A stretch of DNA of 64,000 nucleotides from contig NZ_JAVRIA010000002.1 in the NCBI RefSeq assembly GCF_031846265.1, forward strand, positions 579,067 through 643,066, written 5' to 3'. Origin of the DNA: Microcosmobacter mediterraneus (GTDB lineage Bacteria > Bacteroidota > Bacteroidia > Flavobacteriales > Flavobacteriaceae). This document shows positions 34,446-42,996 of the stretch, one piece after another. Position numbers and translations under genes: made by a program. The notes below the pieces were generated by a model. The model was not told where the DNA came from. It was given only the letters and a program-made list of their open reading frames with translations, and did no database searches. How positions within the stretch are numbered: the stretch's first letter is position 1; every line of letters starts with the position of its first letter.

Positions 34446-34476
34446 TAAAATTTTAAACATTTAGAAAAATATAGAA

Positions 34477-35790
34477 ATGAGTAAAACTATGACTTACGTA
34501 CCTTACAAAGTAAAGGACATGTCTTTAGCGGCTTGGGGAAGAAAAGAGATTGAATTAGCTGAAGCAGAAATGCCAGGACTAATGAGTTTAAGAGAAGAAT
34601 ATGGCGATTCACAACCTCTTAAAGGCGCTCGTATTGCTGGATGTCTTCACATGACCATCCAAACAGCTGTTTTAATTGAAACCTTAAAAGCTCTAGGAGC
34701 TGATGTAACTTGGAGTTCATGTAACATCTTTTCAACACAAGATCAGGCTGCTGCTGCAATTGCAGATGCTGGAATTCCGGTTTATGCTTGGAAAGGGATG
34801 AATGAAGAAGAATTTGATTGGTGTATTGAGCAAACGTTATTCTTTGGCGAAGACAGAAAGCCATTAAACATGATTTTAGATGATGGTGGTGATTTAACCA
34901 ATATGGTCTTAGATAAATACCCAGAATTAGTTCCAGGAATTAAAGGTTTATCTGAAGAGACAACAACAGGTGTTCATAGATTATATGAGCGTATGGAAAA
35001 CGGAACGTTACCTATGCCAGCAATAAATATTAATGATTCTGTAACAAAATCTAAATTTGATAATAAATATGGTTGTAAAGAAAGTGCAGTAGACGCTATT
35101 CGTCGTGCAACTGATATTATGTTAGCAGGTAAACGTGTAACAGTTTGTGGTTATGGTGATGTTGGTAAGGGAACTGCTGCATCTTTTAAAGGCGCTGGAA
35201 GTATTGTAACCGTTACCGAAATTGATCCTATTTGTGCATTACAAGCAGCCATGGATGGTTTTGAAGTTAAGAAGCTAGAGACAGTTATAGGTAATACTGA
35301 TATTGTAATCACAACGACTGGAAATAAAGACATTGTCCAAGGGAAGCATTTTGAAGCCTTAAAAGACAAAGCTATTGTTTGCAACATTGGTCATTTTGAT
35401 AATGAAATTGACATGGCTTGGTTAAATGATAACTATGGCGACACTAAAGTAGAGATTAAGCCTCAGGTTGATAAATATACAGTTAACGGAAAGGATATTA
35501 TTATCCTTGCTGAAGGTCGTTTAGTAAACCTTGGTTGTGCAACAGGCCATCCAAGTTTTGTGATGAGTAACTCGTTTACAAACCAAACTTTAGCGCAAAT
35601 AGAACTTTGGAATAATATAGAAAACTATAAGAACGAAGTTTATATGTTACCAAAACACCTAGATGAAAAAGTAGCTAAACTACATTTAGCTAAAATTGGT
35701 GTAGAATTGACTGAGCTTAGAAAAGACCAGGCCGATTATATTGGTGTAAAACAAGAAGGCCCTTATAAACCTGAGTATTACAGATACTAA
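34477..35790 (+). CDS. ahcY: adenosylhomocysteinase
   Basis: A 437-residue NAD-dependent enzyme that reversibly splits S-adenosylhomocysteine into adenosine and homocysteine, keeping the methylation cycle running. Visible features are GCLHMTIQTAVLIETL near residue 55, SSCNIFSTQDQAAAA, the NAD-binding VCGYGDVGKG near 220, CNIGHFDNEID, and the family's C-terminal end PYKPEYYRY. Length is normal. It has its own promoter and a possibly structured leader of about 95 bases, and is followed by a strong terminator. Confidence 0.97.
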   Translation: MSKTMTYVPYKVKDMSLAAWGRKEIELAEAEMPGLMSLREEYGDSQPLKGARIAGCLHMTIQTAVLIETLKALGADVTWSSCNIFSTQDQAAAAIADAGIPVYAWKGMNEEEFDWCIEQTLFFGEDRKPLNMILDDGGDLTNMVLDKYPELVPGIKGLSEETTTGVHRLYERMENGTLPMPAININDSVTKSKFDNKYGCKESAVDAIRRATDIMLAGKRVTVCGYGDVGKGTAASFKGAGSIVTVTEIDPICALQAAMDGFEVKKLETVIGNTDIVITTTGNKDIVQGKHFEALKDKAIVCNIGHFDNEIDMAWLNDNYGDTKVEIKPQVDKYTVNGKDIIILAEGRLVNLGCATGHPSFVMSNSFTNQTLAQIELWNNIENYKNEVYMLPKHLDEKVAKLHLAKIGVELTELRKDQADYIGVKQEGPYKPEYYRY

Positions 35791-35791
35791 T

Positions 35792-35820
35792 GTCATTCAG
35801 AGCTCAAGCGAAGAATCTTA
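35792..35820. repeat. GTCATTC-type repeat after ahcY
   Basis: Starts GTCATTCAGAGC and ends GAAGAATCT, a third variant of the repeat family seen at 1838, 4671 and 29552. It lies between the ahcY stop and its terminator. Confidence 0.45.
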
Positions 35821-35830
35821 ATTATAATAA

Positions 35831-35858
35831 AAAACCCTTACAGAAATGTAAGGGTTTT
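35831..35858 (+). terminator. intrinsic terminator after ahcY
   Basis: A perfect 12-bp stem, AAAACCCTTACA against TGTAAGGGTTTT, closed by a GAAA tetraloop and followed by T-rich sequence. Confidence 0.9.
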
Positions 35859-35886
35859 TATTGCTAAAATTTACTTAGCTTAGAGC

Positions 35887-36357
35887 ATGATTAATCGAAA
35901 ACCCGAAACACTTCGACCTCTTTTAGAAGAATTGGCAAGTTATAAGAACAAGAAAAACCAGCGAAAGCATTCAGTATCTAACTCTGATGTGGCATGGCAA
36001 ATAGACCATTCGTTACGAGTTTTTAACCTAGTCTCTAAAACATTCTTAGAGTCTAATCCCAAGGATTATGTAAGCAAGTTTAATAAATGGCGCTTATTAT
36101 TTTTTACCTTAGGGTATTTCCCAAGAGGAAAAGTAAGAGCTCCAAAAGTTGTAAAATCACCAGAGGTTATAGCGATAGAAACTATTAATCAACAACTAGA
36201 AATAGCATTTCAAAATCTTGAAAAGTTAAAAACCGCAGATTGGAATGCACATTTTAAACACTTTATTTTTGGTGTGCTTAACAAACCAAGGACGATTAGG
36301 TTTTTACAACTTCATACGACGCATCATCTGAAGATTATAGATGATATTTTGAAATAA
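35887..36357 (+). CDS. DUF1569 (DinB-like) domain protein
   Basis: A 156-residue soluble, helical protein. WQIDHSLRVFN near residues 37-47 and the C-terminal HTTHHLKIIDDIL supply the spaced histidines of the DinB/DUF1569 metal-binding four-helix bundle. Members of this superfamily include thiol transferases and many uncharacterised proteins; the activity here is unknown. It is a single-gene unit between the ahcY terminator and a hairpin shared with the convergent phytase gene. Confidence 0.75.
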   Translation: MINRKPETLRPLLEELASYKNKKNQRKHSVSNSDVAWQIDHSLRVFNLVSKTFLESNPKDYVSKFNKWRLLFFTLGYFPRGKVRAPKVVKSPEVIAIETINQQLEIAFQNLEKLKTADWNAHFKHFIFGVLNKPRTIRFLQLHTTHHLKIIDDILK

Positions 36358-36361
36358 AAAA

Positions 36362-36383
36362 CCCTTTCTATTTCTAGAAAGGG
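36362..36383 (-). terminator. intrinsic terminator after the phytase gene
   Basis: CCCTTTCTA (36362-36370) pairs with TAGAAAGGG (36375-36383) around a 4-base loop. The T run follows on the minus strand, so it mainly serves phytase, though it also lies 5 bp after the DUF1569 stop. Confidence 0.75.
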
Positions 36384-36411
36384 CTCAATCAACTTTAAAA
36401 AAATATGAAAT

Positions 36412-37449
36412 TTAATCCTTGCTAAGATTAAGATTTCCTAGTTCATGAAATAAAAACTCTTTAGAATCGGTCATTGAGACAAACAATCCATTTGGGAATT
36501 TACTTCCTAAATTAACTGTGGTAACCTCACAACCATCTGTTTCTACCGTTCCCAGATTTATGGCTTTAATAAATGCGTTAGTGTTTCTATCAAATATTGA
36601 AAAACTATGATTTTGCTGGTCTGAGACTACTAAAAACCCTGAGTTGTTTTCATATTTTACAATAGCAATACCTTCGATATCGTCTCTAAAATAATCTGCG
36701 CCAAAACACGCTATTTCCTCATTTCCTTTATCAGGATTGGCATAATATTTTCTGACACAATGACCTTCGTCTGAGTAATAGACAAAACCCAATTCTTCAT
36801 CTACAGCAATAGCTTCAATCTCTTTTTTACCACTAAACGCACCAAATTTTCTAACCAATTTTGATTGTATTCCTGTGCTATCACACTCAATTGCATATTG
36901 GTATAAATAATTGGTTTTAGAACCTTCTTTTCTACTCACTATGACATAGGTAGATTCGGTTTTAACATCTGTATAAAACGCAATACCCATTGGTCTCTTA
37001 AATGCAATATCTGTTTCGTCTTCGAAGACTTTAAAACCACCATTGTCTAACATTTTCATATCTGGCACAGAAAACAAACGGATTTGATTTTTTCCACGTT
37101 CTGTAAACGCTAAGACATCTGTTTTGGTAGAATCGTTGAGCTTAAAATTGTACGCAACATCAACATTGTTGGGGTAACTTATGTTTGTAATGGATTTTCC
37201 TTTGATTATTTTTCCATCTAAATTAAAGGCATAAACACCACCATTAATTTCATCTTTATCTGTGCCAAAAACAATACTATTTTCTGGATTAGATATGTTA
37301 ACCCAAATTGCTGGGTCATCGGTATCATGAGGTATTAGCTCTGTTCTTAAAACTGGTTCTATAACAGGAAGGCTATTTTTCTTGCAGCTCATAAAAACCA
37401 TAAGAAAAATAACTATTACGTAGAGCTTATTTTCTTTTAAATAAATCAT
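36412..37449 (-). CDS. phytase-like beta-propeller lipoprotein
   Basis: A 345-residue exported lipoprotein with lipobox Cys22 (MVFMSC). The mature part matches the beta-propeller (BPP) phytases: HDTDDPAIWVN near residues 41-51, SIVFGTDKDEINGGVYAFNLDGK, RPMGIAFY, IEAIAVDEELGFVYYSDE, and DDIEGIAIV. These acidic strands bind calcium and release phosphate from phytate. It overlaps the end of the TonB receptor gene by 23 bp, so the receptor probably imports its product or substrate. The specificity is inferred. Confidence 0.88.
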   Translation of the reverse strand: MIYLKENKLYVIVIFLMVFMSCKKNSLPVIEPVLRTELIPHDTDDPAIWVNISNPENSIVFGTDKDEINGGVYAFNLDGKIIKGKSITNISYPNNVDVAYNFKLNDSTKTDVLAFTERGKNQIRLFSVPDMKMLDNGGFKVFEDETDIAFKRPMGIAFYTDVKTESTYVIVSRKEGSKTNYLYQYAIECDSTGIQSKLVRKFGAFSGKKEIEAIAVDEELGFVYYSDEGHCVRKYYANPDKGNEEIACFGADYFRDDIEGIAIVKYENNSGFLVVSDQQNHSFSIFDRNTNAFIKAINLGTVETDGCEVTTVNLGSKFPNGLFVSMTDSKEFLFHELGNLNLSKD

Positions 37450-40261
37450 ATTTTAATCCAAAGGTTAAACGTCTTCCATAATATTCTGCTTGCATTGTTC
37501 TATTACTTACACCCTGAAAATAACGTAACGGTTGGTCGGTAATATTATTTAAATCGGCATAGATTCTTAAGTTAGGATTTATGGCATAGCTTACATTAAA
37601 ATCTAATAAAAACTGCTCGTCATAGTAACGGTCTTCAAAAGCACTGCCGCCAATTTCGTCGATGTATGCATCAGAATAATTTGCAGATAATCGTATGTTG
37701 AATTTCTTATCGGTATAAGCTAACGACCCATTAAACATATTTGGTGCTGTGCCTGGTAAATCTAAATCGGTACGCTCGTCTCCATCTTCGTTTCTAACAC
37801 CATCTGCAGTAGAGTTAAGATAGGTGTAGTTTAGGTAAATATTGAAGTTTTTTGCAAAACCTGGTAAGAAATCTAACTGTCGTTGAAAAGCAAGCTCAAA
37901 TCCAAAGATATTTGCAGAGTCTCCATTTCTTGGCTGAAACGCGTCAAAACCTGAAGCTGCATCTTCGAACTGAAAAACGTAAATAAAATCATTAATACTC
38001 TTATAAAAGGTACCTCCAGAGATTATACCTACATTTTTAAAGTAATGTTCTGCCATGAGGTCAAAGTTCATTGATGTCGTCGCATCGAGATTTGGGTTAC
38101 CTAATACAAGCTCTTCATCTTCATTAACCACATTTCTAAACGGTACTAAATCTATATAGTTTGGTCTCGCCAATGTGTTTGTCCATGCAAATCTAATTAT
38201 GGTTCTATCATTTAGGTCGTACTTAAAATGTAAGCCAGGTAGTATATTGGTATAGGTATTGTCCTCTTTTATGACATTGACCGAATCAAAATCACCATCC
38301 TCATCAAAAATCACCTCATTGCCTTGAGTTTCTGTTTTGGTGCTTTCTAATCTAAGACCTGCTAATACGGTTAACTTGTCTGAGAGTTTTTGATTGGCCA
38401 TTACATAACCAGCAAACACATTTTCTGAAACCTCAAAATTACCAGCAAGAAACTCATCTACAACAGATTCGCTTTCAAATTGTGAAGCGTTTGATAAGTT
38501 TAATTGGCCTAAAAACTCTGGCGCTACGTATTGACCAGCCGCATATTGACTACCAGCTAAAAAGTCAGAATCGGTCTGGCTAGTTAATGGTAAAGCATTA
38601 AAATTATCAAAGTCTGAAGTCTGTGGACTAAACTCAAAGAAATTATTATCTCTGTTTTTGTCTTTAATTTTTAAGCGTCCACCAAATTTTACAAACCCAT
38701 CGCCTTTATCAAAAAAGTCTGCTGGTAATTCAAAATTGGCAAATATGTTAAAGTCTTTTTCTTCAGTAAACTGATTTTCTTCCGTAATCTCATTTAACTC
38801 AAATCTATCTAAAGTAACATCATTAGAATTTACTGCTGTAATTACAGGAAATTCTGGGTTAGACAAATTTACATTAAAAGGAATTGGGTCTCCAGAATCA
38901 TTCTCTTCTAACTCATACTCTATGTAACGTTCGTTTAATCGCTCTTCGGAAGCATTTGCATAAGACGCCATCCAGTCCATCTTTACAGTGCCAAAAAGAT
39001 GATTACCTCCTAAACTATAATTTTGCATACGCTGGTCTTCAAGGCGTCTGTTTTGGTTTCTATTATTATCTAAACCTCCTTTGGTTTGCCTTCTAATCTC
39101 ACCTTGGTAACCGTTTATGTTTTCTGTCCCGTCTTCAAAAATTGGTTCAATACTTCTAAAACGTAATCTGTAACGGTTTTCTCTATCATCTCGCCAGTTG
39201 TACATTGTTTTTAAGAAGATAGAATTATTAGCATTAAAATTATAATCGAAATTTGCTGAAAAACTACGTCTTACACGTTGTACAAGATAGGTTCTAATAT
39301 CATGTTCTTCGACAAAAGGTGAAACCTCTATATCTTCATCTGTTACAGGACTTTCAGCTTCGTTTACCCATTCAAATTCTATATTATCTGAACCAAAATC
39401 GTTATCATTTATTGAGGCTGAAAGCATCCAACCAAATTTTCCGTCTTTACTTCTGTCTCCCACTAAAAAAGACCCATTTAATATACGTTTGTCCGTTATA
39501 AAACTAACACCAGAACCAGCAGTTGCAGACACTCTAAAGCCTTCTGGTGCAGTACGAGTTACAAGATTTACCGAGCCACCGAGTGCATCGCCATCCATAT
39601 CTGGTGTTACGGCCTTGTTAACTTCTATTTGCTGAATCATATCCGCAGGAATTAAATCCATTTGAATATTTCTATTATCACCTTCAGCAGATGGAATACG
39701 TGAGCCGTTTAATGTTACAGAATTTAACTGTGGTGCTAAACCTCTTACAATAACGTTTCTTGCTTCACCTTGGTCCACTTGCATAGTAATACCAGGAATA
39801 CGCTTAACGGCATCACCGATATTTGCGTCTGGGAATTTACCAACCTGGTCAGAAGACACAATGTTTGTAATGTTTTGCTTATTTTTTTGTGTGTTAAGCG
39901 CTTTGGCTTGCCCACTTGCAAAACCCGTTAAAATAACGCCGTCTAATTCTTCAACTTGAGGTTTTAAAACTATTTTTACCTCAACCGTTTCGCCTTCTTT
40001 AACTTCTACTGACAGCTCTTGGCTTCCATAACCTAAATATTCAATTTTTAGGGTTTGGTTTCCTATTGGAACTTTTAATAATAAAAATTTACCTTCAGAA
40101 TCGGATACAGTTCCTTTATTTAAATCTGGAATACTTATCGTTGCATAAGGCACAACTAGACCTTGTTCATCACTTATAGTTCCTTTAATATTGCCTTCTT
40201 GAGAGAAAGAAAAGGCATATAGCAAAACGAAAATTGCTGCTAAAAAATACTGTTTTTTCAT
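37427..40261 (-). CDS. TonB-dependent receptor linked to phytase
   Basis: A 944-residue outer-membrane receptor. Signal peptide (1-20, ending SFSQ); CarboxypepD regulatory-like domain (about 23-105, GNIKGTISDEQGLVVPYATISI); a plug (about 125-240, GDAVKRIPGITMQVDQGEARNVIVRGL and DGDALGGSVNLVTR); and a long barrel ending GLKYDLFKRK. There is no SusD partner gene, so this is a phosphate- or phytate-type receptor rather than a polysaccharide locus. The overlap with the phytase gene indicates one transcript. The 175 bp upstream show no clear TAnnTTTG element. Confidence 0.92.
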   Translation of the reverse strand: MKKQYFLAAIFVLLYAFSFSQEGNIKGTISDEQGLVVPYATISIPDLNKGTVSDSEGKFLLLKVPIGNQTLKIEYLGYGSQELSVEVKEGETVEVKIVLKPQVEELDGVILTGFASGQAKALNTQKNKQNITNIVSSDQVGKFPDANIGDAVKRIPGITMQVDQGEARNVIVRGLAPQLNSVTLNGSRIPSAEGDNRNIQMDLIPADMIQQIEVNKAVTPDMDGDALGGSVNLVTRTAPEGFRVSATAGSGVSFITDKRILNGSFLVGDRSKDGKFGWMLSASINDNDFGSDNIEFEWVNEAESPVTDEDIEVSPFVEEHDIRTYLVQRVRRSFSANFDYNFNANNSIFLKTMYNWRDDRENRYRLRFRSIEPIFEDGTENINGYQGEIRRQTKGGLDNNRNQNRRLEDQRMQNYSLGGNHLFGTVKMDWMASYANASEERLNERYIEYELEENDSGDPIPFNVNLSNPEFPVITAVNSNDVTLDRFELNEITEENQFTEEKDFNIFANFELPADFFDKGDGFVKFGGRLKIKDKNRDNNFFEFSPQTSDFDNFNALPLTSQTDSDFLAGSQYAAGQYVAPEFLGQLNLSNASQFESESVVDEFLAGNFEVSENVFAGYVMANQKLSDKLTVLAGLRLESTKTETQGNEVIFDEDGDFDSVNVIKEDNTYTNILPGLHFKYDLNDRTIIRFAWTNTLARPNYIDLVPFRNVVNEDEELVLGNPNLDATTSMNFDLMAEHYFKNVGIISGGTFYKSINDFIYVFQFEDAASGFDAFQPRNGDSANIFGFELAFQRQLDFLPGFAKNFNIYLNYTYLNSTADGVRNEDGDERTDLDLPGTAPNMFNGSLAYTDKKFNIRLSANYSDAYIDEIGGSAFEDRYYDEQFLLDFNVSYAINPNLRIYADLNNITDQPLRYFQGVSNRTMQAEYYGRRLTFGLKYDLFKRK

Positions 40262-40436
40262 TGGTTGATTATTGGTTAATTAATAGTTAACCAAGTAAAT
40301 AATTACAGTTTACAGTAGAATTATCTTATGTTTATGATATCTTTATTTTTAATGATTTTTTTAACTTTTTTTCTGAAGAATTAACCTTAGTTTAAAGTTT
40401 AGACTTTAAAAAGCTCACAAAAAATGGGTTATCGCT

Positions 40437-41579
40437 ATGCAACACCAATCCAAATTACCTAATGTTGGCACCACTATTTTTACTGTGATGAGTCAGCTTG
40501 CCAACAAGCATGATGCTATTAATCTGTCTCAAGGCTTTCCTAATTACCCAAGTTCAGAACAACTTAATGATTTTGTGACTAATGCCTTGCATAATGGCTA
40601 CAATCAATATGCGCCTATGCCAGGGAATTTGGATTTACGATTAGCCATAGCACATAAGTACGAGAAACTTTATAGTAGTTCATACCATCCTGAAACAGAA
40701 ATAACAATAACAGCTGGCGCAACACAAGCTATTTATACCATTGTGTCTGCCTTTGTGAAAACCAATGATGAGGTTATTATTTTTAAACCAGCTTATGATA
40801 GTTATCAACCCAATATAGAAATCAATGGAGGTAAGGCAATTACTGTTCAGTTATCTGCTCCTGACTATACTGTAAATTGGCAAGAAGTGGCATCGTTGAT
40901 TTCTTCTAAAACCAAAATGATAATTATTAATACACCTCATAACCCAAGTGGAACTATTTGGTCTAAAGACGATATGCTTGAGCTTCAAAAACTAACCAAT
41001 GGTACTGATATTATTGTACTTAGTGATGAGGTCTACGAACACATTATTTTTGATAATGAACAGCATCAAAGTGTTTGTTTATTTGAAAGTTTAAAGCAAC
41101 GTAGTTTTATAACAGCTTCTTTTGGTAAAACATTTCATAATACAGGATGGAAAATAGGCTACTGTTGTGCACCAGATTACTTGATGGCTGAATTTAGAAA
41201 AGTGCATCAATTTAATGTGTTTTCGGTACATCATCCTTCGCAAAAAGGTATTGCAGATTATATGCAAAATGCTGAAACGTATTTAGGCTTAAATTCTTTT
41301 TTTCAACAAAAACGCGATTTATTTTTAAGTCTTATTTCTAATTCTAGATTTAAGTTTAAACCATCCCAAGGCACCTACTTTCAGGTGTTAGAATATTCAG
41401 GTATTTCTAATGAGTACGATGTAGATTTTGCAAAACGCCTAACGATAGATAAAGGATTAGCTTCGATTCCGTTATCTATTTTTAATGAGCAGCAAAAAGA
41501 TGATAAAGTACTACGTTTCTGTTTTGCTAAAACAGAAGACACATTAATAAAAGCCGCAGAGATTTTATGTAGTATATAA
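40437..41579 (+). CDS. PLP-dependent aminotransferase (methionine aminotransferase, YbdL-like)
   Basis: A 380-residue class I aminotransferase. NLSQGFPNYP near residue 29, Asn168 in PHNPSGT, Asp197 and Tyr200 in LSDEVYEHI, and the PLP-binding Lys231 in SFGKTFHNTGWKIGY are all in place. The whole reads like E. coli YbdL or kynurenine/glutamine transaminase K, acting on methionine, glutamine and aromatic amino acids. The omega-amidase gene 0.6 kb downstream supports a glutamine transaminase-omega-amidase pathway. Confidence 0.85.
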   Translation: MQHQSKLPNVGTTIFTVMSQLANKHDAINLSQGFPNYPSSEQLNDFVTNALHNGYNQYAPMPGNLDLRLAIAHKYEKLYSSSYHPETEITITAGATQAIYTIVSAFVKTNDEVIIFKPAYDSYQPNIEINGGKAITVQLSAPDYTVNWQEVASLISSKTKMIIINTPHNPSGTIWSKDDMLELQKLTNGTDIIVLSDEVYEHIIFDNEQHQSVCLFESLKQRSFITASFGKTFHNTGWKIGYCCAPDYLMAEFRKVHQFNVFSVHHPSQKGIADYMQNAETYLGLNSFFQQKRDLFLSLISNSRFKFKPSQGTYFQVLEYSGISNEYDVDFAKRLTIDKGLASIPLSIFNEQQKDDKVLRFCFAKTEDTLIKAAEILCSI

Positions 41580-41641
41580 TCATAAAGTAACTTTTATTAA
41601 TTTTATGTGTCTAATCAATAAAATTATTAACGCATACATAA

Positions 41642-42130
41642 ATGAAACTTATAGCAACTGTAATTTGCCTTTGTTTAGGATTACTATTAAATGCACAACA
41701 GGTAGAAAAAGATGGTAAGCAATACGAAGTTAAAAAAGATAAGATCTTTTTAAACGATCAGGATGTTACAGAGACACTTTCTGTAGAAGATCGTTCAGCT
41801 ATTTTAGCAAGTGCTCAAAAAATCACTAAAACCAAAGAGCTAAAAGAAGCTAAAGAAAAAGCAGAGAAGAAAAGAGAAAAAGAATTAAAGAAGGCTGAGA
41901 AAGCTCAAAAAAAAGCAGAGAAAGAAGCTAAAAAATCGGCAAAAGCATTAAAGAAAAAAGAAAAAGCTCAAAAGAATTTTGATAAATCCTCAAGTGCTTT
42001 AGCTAAAGCTCAAAAAAAATACGAAAAACTAAAAAATAAAGGTAAGCTGTCTCCAGAAGATGAAAGAAAATGGATAGAAAAGATTGAGAAGCTTACCGAA
42101 AAAGTGGTAAAATCTAAAAAGAAGATGTAG
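41642..42130 (+). CDS. secreted lysine-rich coiled-coil protein
   Basis: A 162-residue protein with a signal peptide (1-18, ending LLNAQ), a short beta segment (KDGKQYEVKKDKIFLNDQDVTETL) and a long helical coiled coil (about 58-160) made of Ala, Glu and Lys heptads. No known domain. The net charge is strongly positive. It lies between the aminotransferase and omega-amidase genes on the same strand but ends in its own terminator. Its role may be structural or envelope-related; I cannot say more. Confidence 0.6.
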   Translation: MKLIATVICLCLGLLLNAQQVEKDGKQYEVKKDKIFLNDQDVTETLSVEDRSAILASAQKITKTKELKEAKEKAEKKREKELKKAEKAQKKAEKEAKKSAKALKKKEKAQKNFDKSSSALAKAQKKYEKLKNKGKLSPEDERKWIEKIEKLTEKVVKSKKKM

Positions 42131-42154
42131 ATTTTTTATAGAGCTTACTACAAG

Positions 42155-42188
42155 AAAGCCATAAGGAGTTAACTACTTATGGCTTTTT
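42155..42188 (+). terminator. intrinsic terminator after the coiled-coil gene
   Basis: AAAGCCATAAG (42155-42165) pairs with CTTATGGCTTT (42176-42186), followed by further T residues. Confidence 0.85.
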
Positions 42189-42216
42189 TGTGCTCTATTT
42201 TTTTTATTTTTAGAGG

Positions 42217-42996
42217 ATGAGTAATACTTTAAAAATTGGCTTAGTACAAACAAATTTAGTTTGGGAAAACCCAATACAAAATAGAATAAACCTTAAAGAG
42301 AAAATAGAAGCTATAACTGAGCCTGTAGATATTATTGTACTCCCAGAAATGTTCACCTCTGGTTTTACTATGAATGCTAGCTCTGTGGTAGAAACAATGC
42401 AAGGGGAAACAGTTAGTTGGCTTAAAGAATTAAGCAAAAAATGTAATTCAGCTATTACTGGAAGTATTGCTGTTTCTGAAGATAACACCTTTTATAACCG
42501 ATTACTTTTTGTGACTCCTAAAGGAAAAATATTTACCTACGATAAACGTCATACATTTACTTTGGCAGGTGAACACAAAGTGTATAAAGCAGGTACCGAA
42601 AAGGTTATTATTAACTATAAAGATTGGAAGATATGCCCATTAATTTGTTACGATTTACGTTTTCCAGTTTGGGCTCGCAATACTCAAGATTACGATTTAT
42701 TATTTTATGTTGCTAATTGGCCAAAGGTAAGAGTTGATGCATGGTCTGCATTATTAAAAGCAAGAGCTATTGAGAATATGAGCTATTGTATTGGAGTTAA
42801 TAGAGTAGGTTTAGATGGTAATGGATTTGAGTATACTGGTCACTCTGCAGCGTATGATGTGTTAGGACAACGCATAGATACAATTCCAGAAGGTGATGAA
42901 CATACAGAGGTCGTAGTTATAGAGAAAAGTCATATTTTAAAATACAGAGAAAAGTTACAATTTCTAACGGATAGAGATACTTTTAATCTAACGTAA
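42217..42996 (+). CDS. nitrilase-family omega-amidase (YafV-like)
   Basis: A 259-residue carbon-nitrogen hydrolase with the catalytic triad Glu44 (LPEMF), Lys110 (YDKRHTF) and Cys144 (LICYDLRFP). These contexts and the length match omega-amidases such as E. coli YafV and mammalian Nit2, which hydrolyse alpha-ketoglutaramate or alpha-ketosuccinamate. The nearby YbdL-like transaminase would produce that substrate from glutamine. Its stop overlaps the end of the convergent Ig-like lipoprotein gene by 14 bp. Confidence 0.88.
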   Translation: MSNTLKIGLVQTNLVWENPIQNRINLKEKIEAITEPVDIIVLPEMFTSGFTMNASSVVETMQGETVSWLKELSKKCNSAITGSIAVSEDNTFYNRLLFVTPKGKIFTYDKRHTFTLAGEHKVYKAGTEKVIINYKDWKICPLICYDLRFPVWARNTQDYDLLFYVANWPKVRVDAWSALLKARAIENMSYCIGVNRVGLDGNGFEYTGHSAAYDVLGQRIDTIPEGDEHTEVVVIEKSHILKYREKLQFLTDRDTFNLT

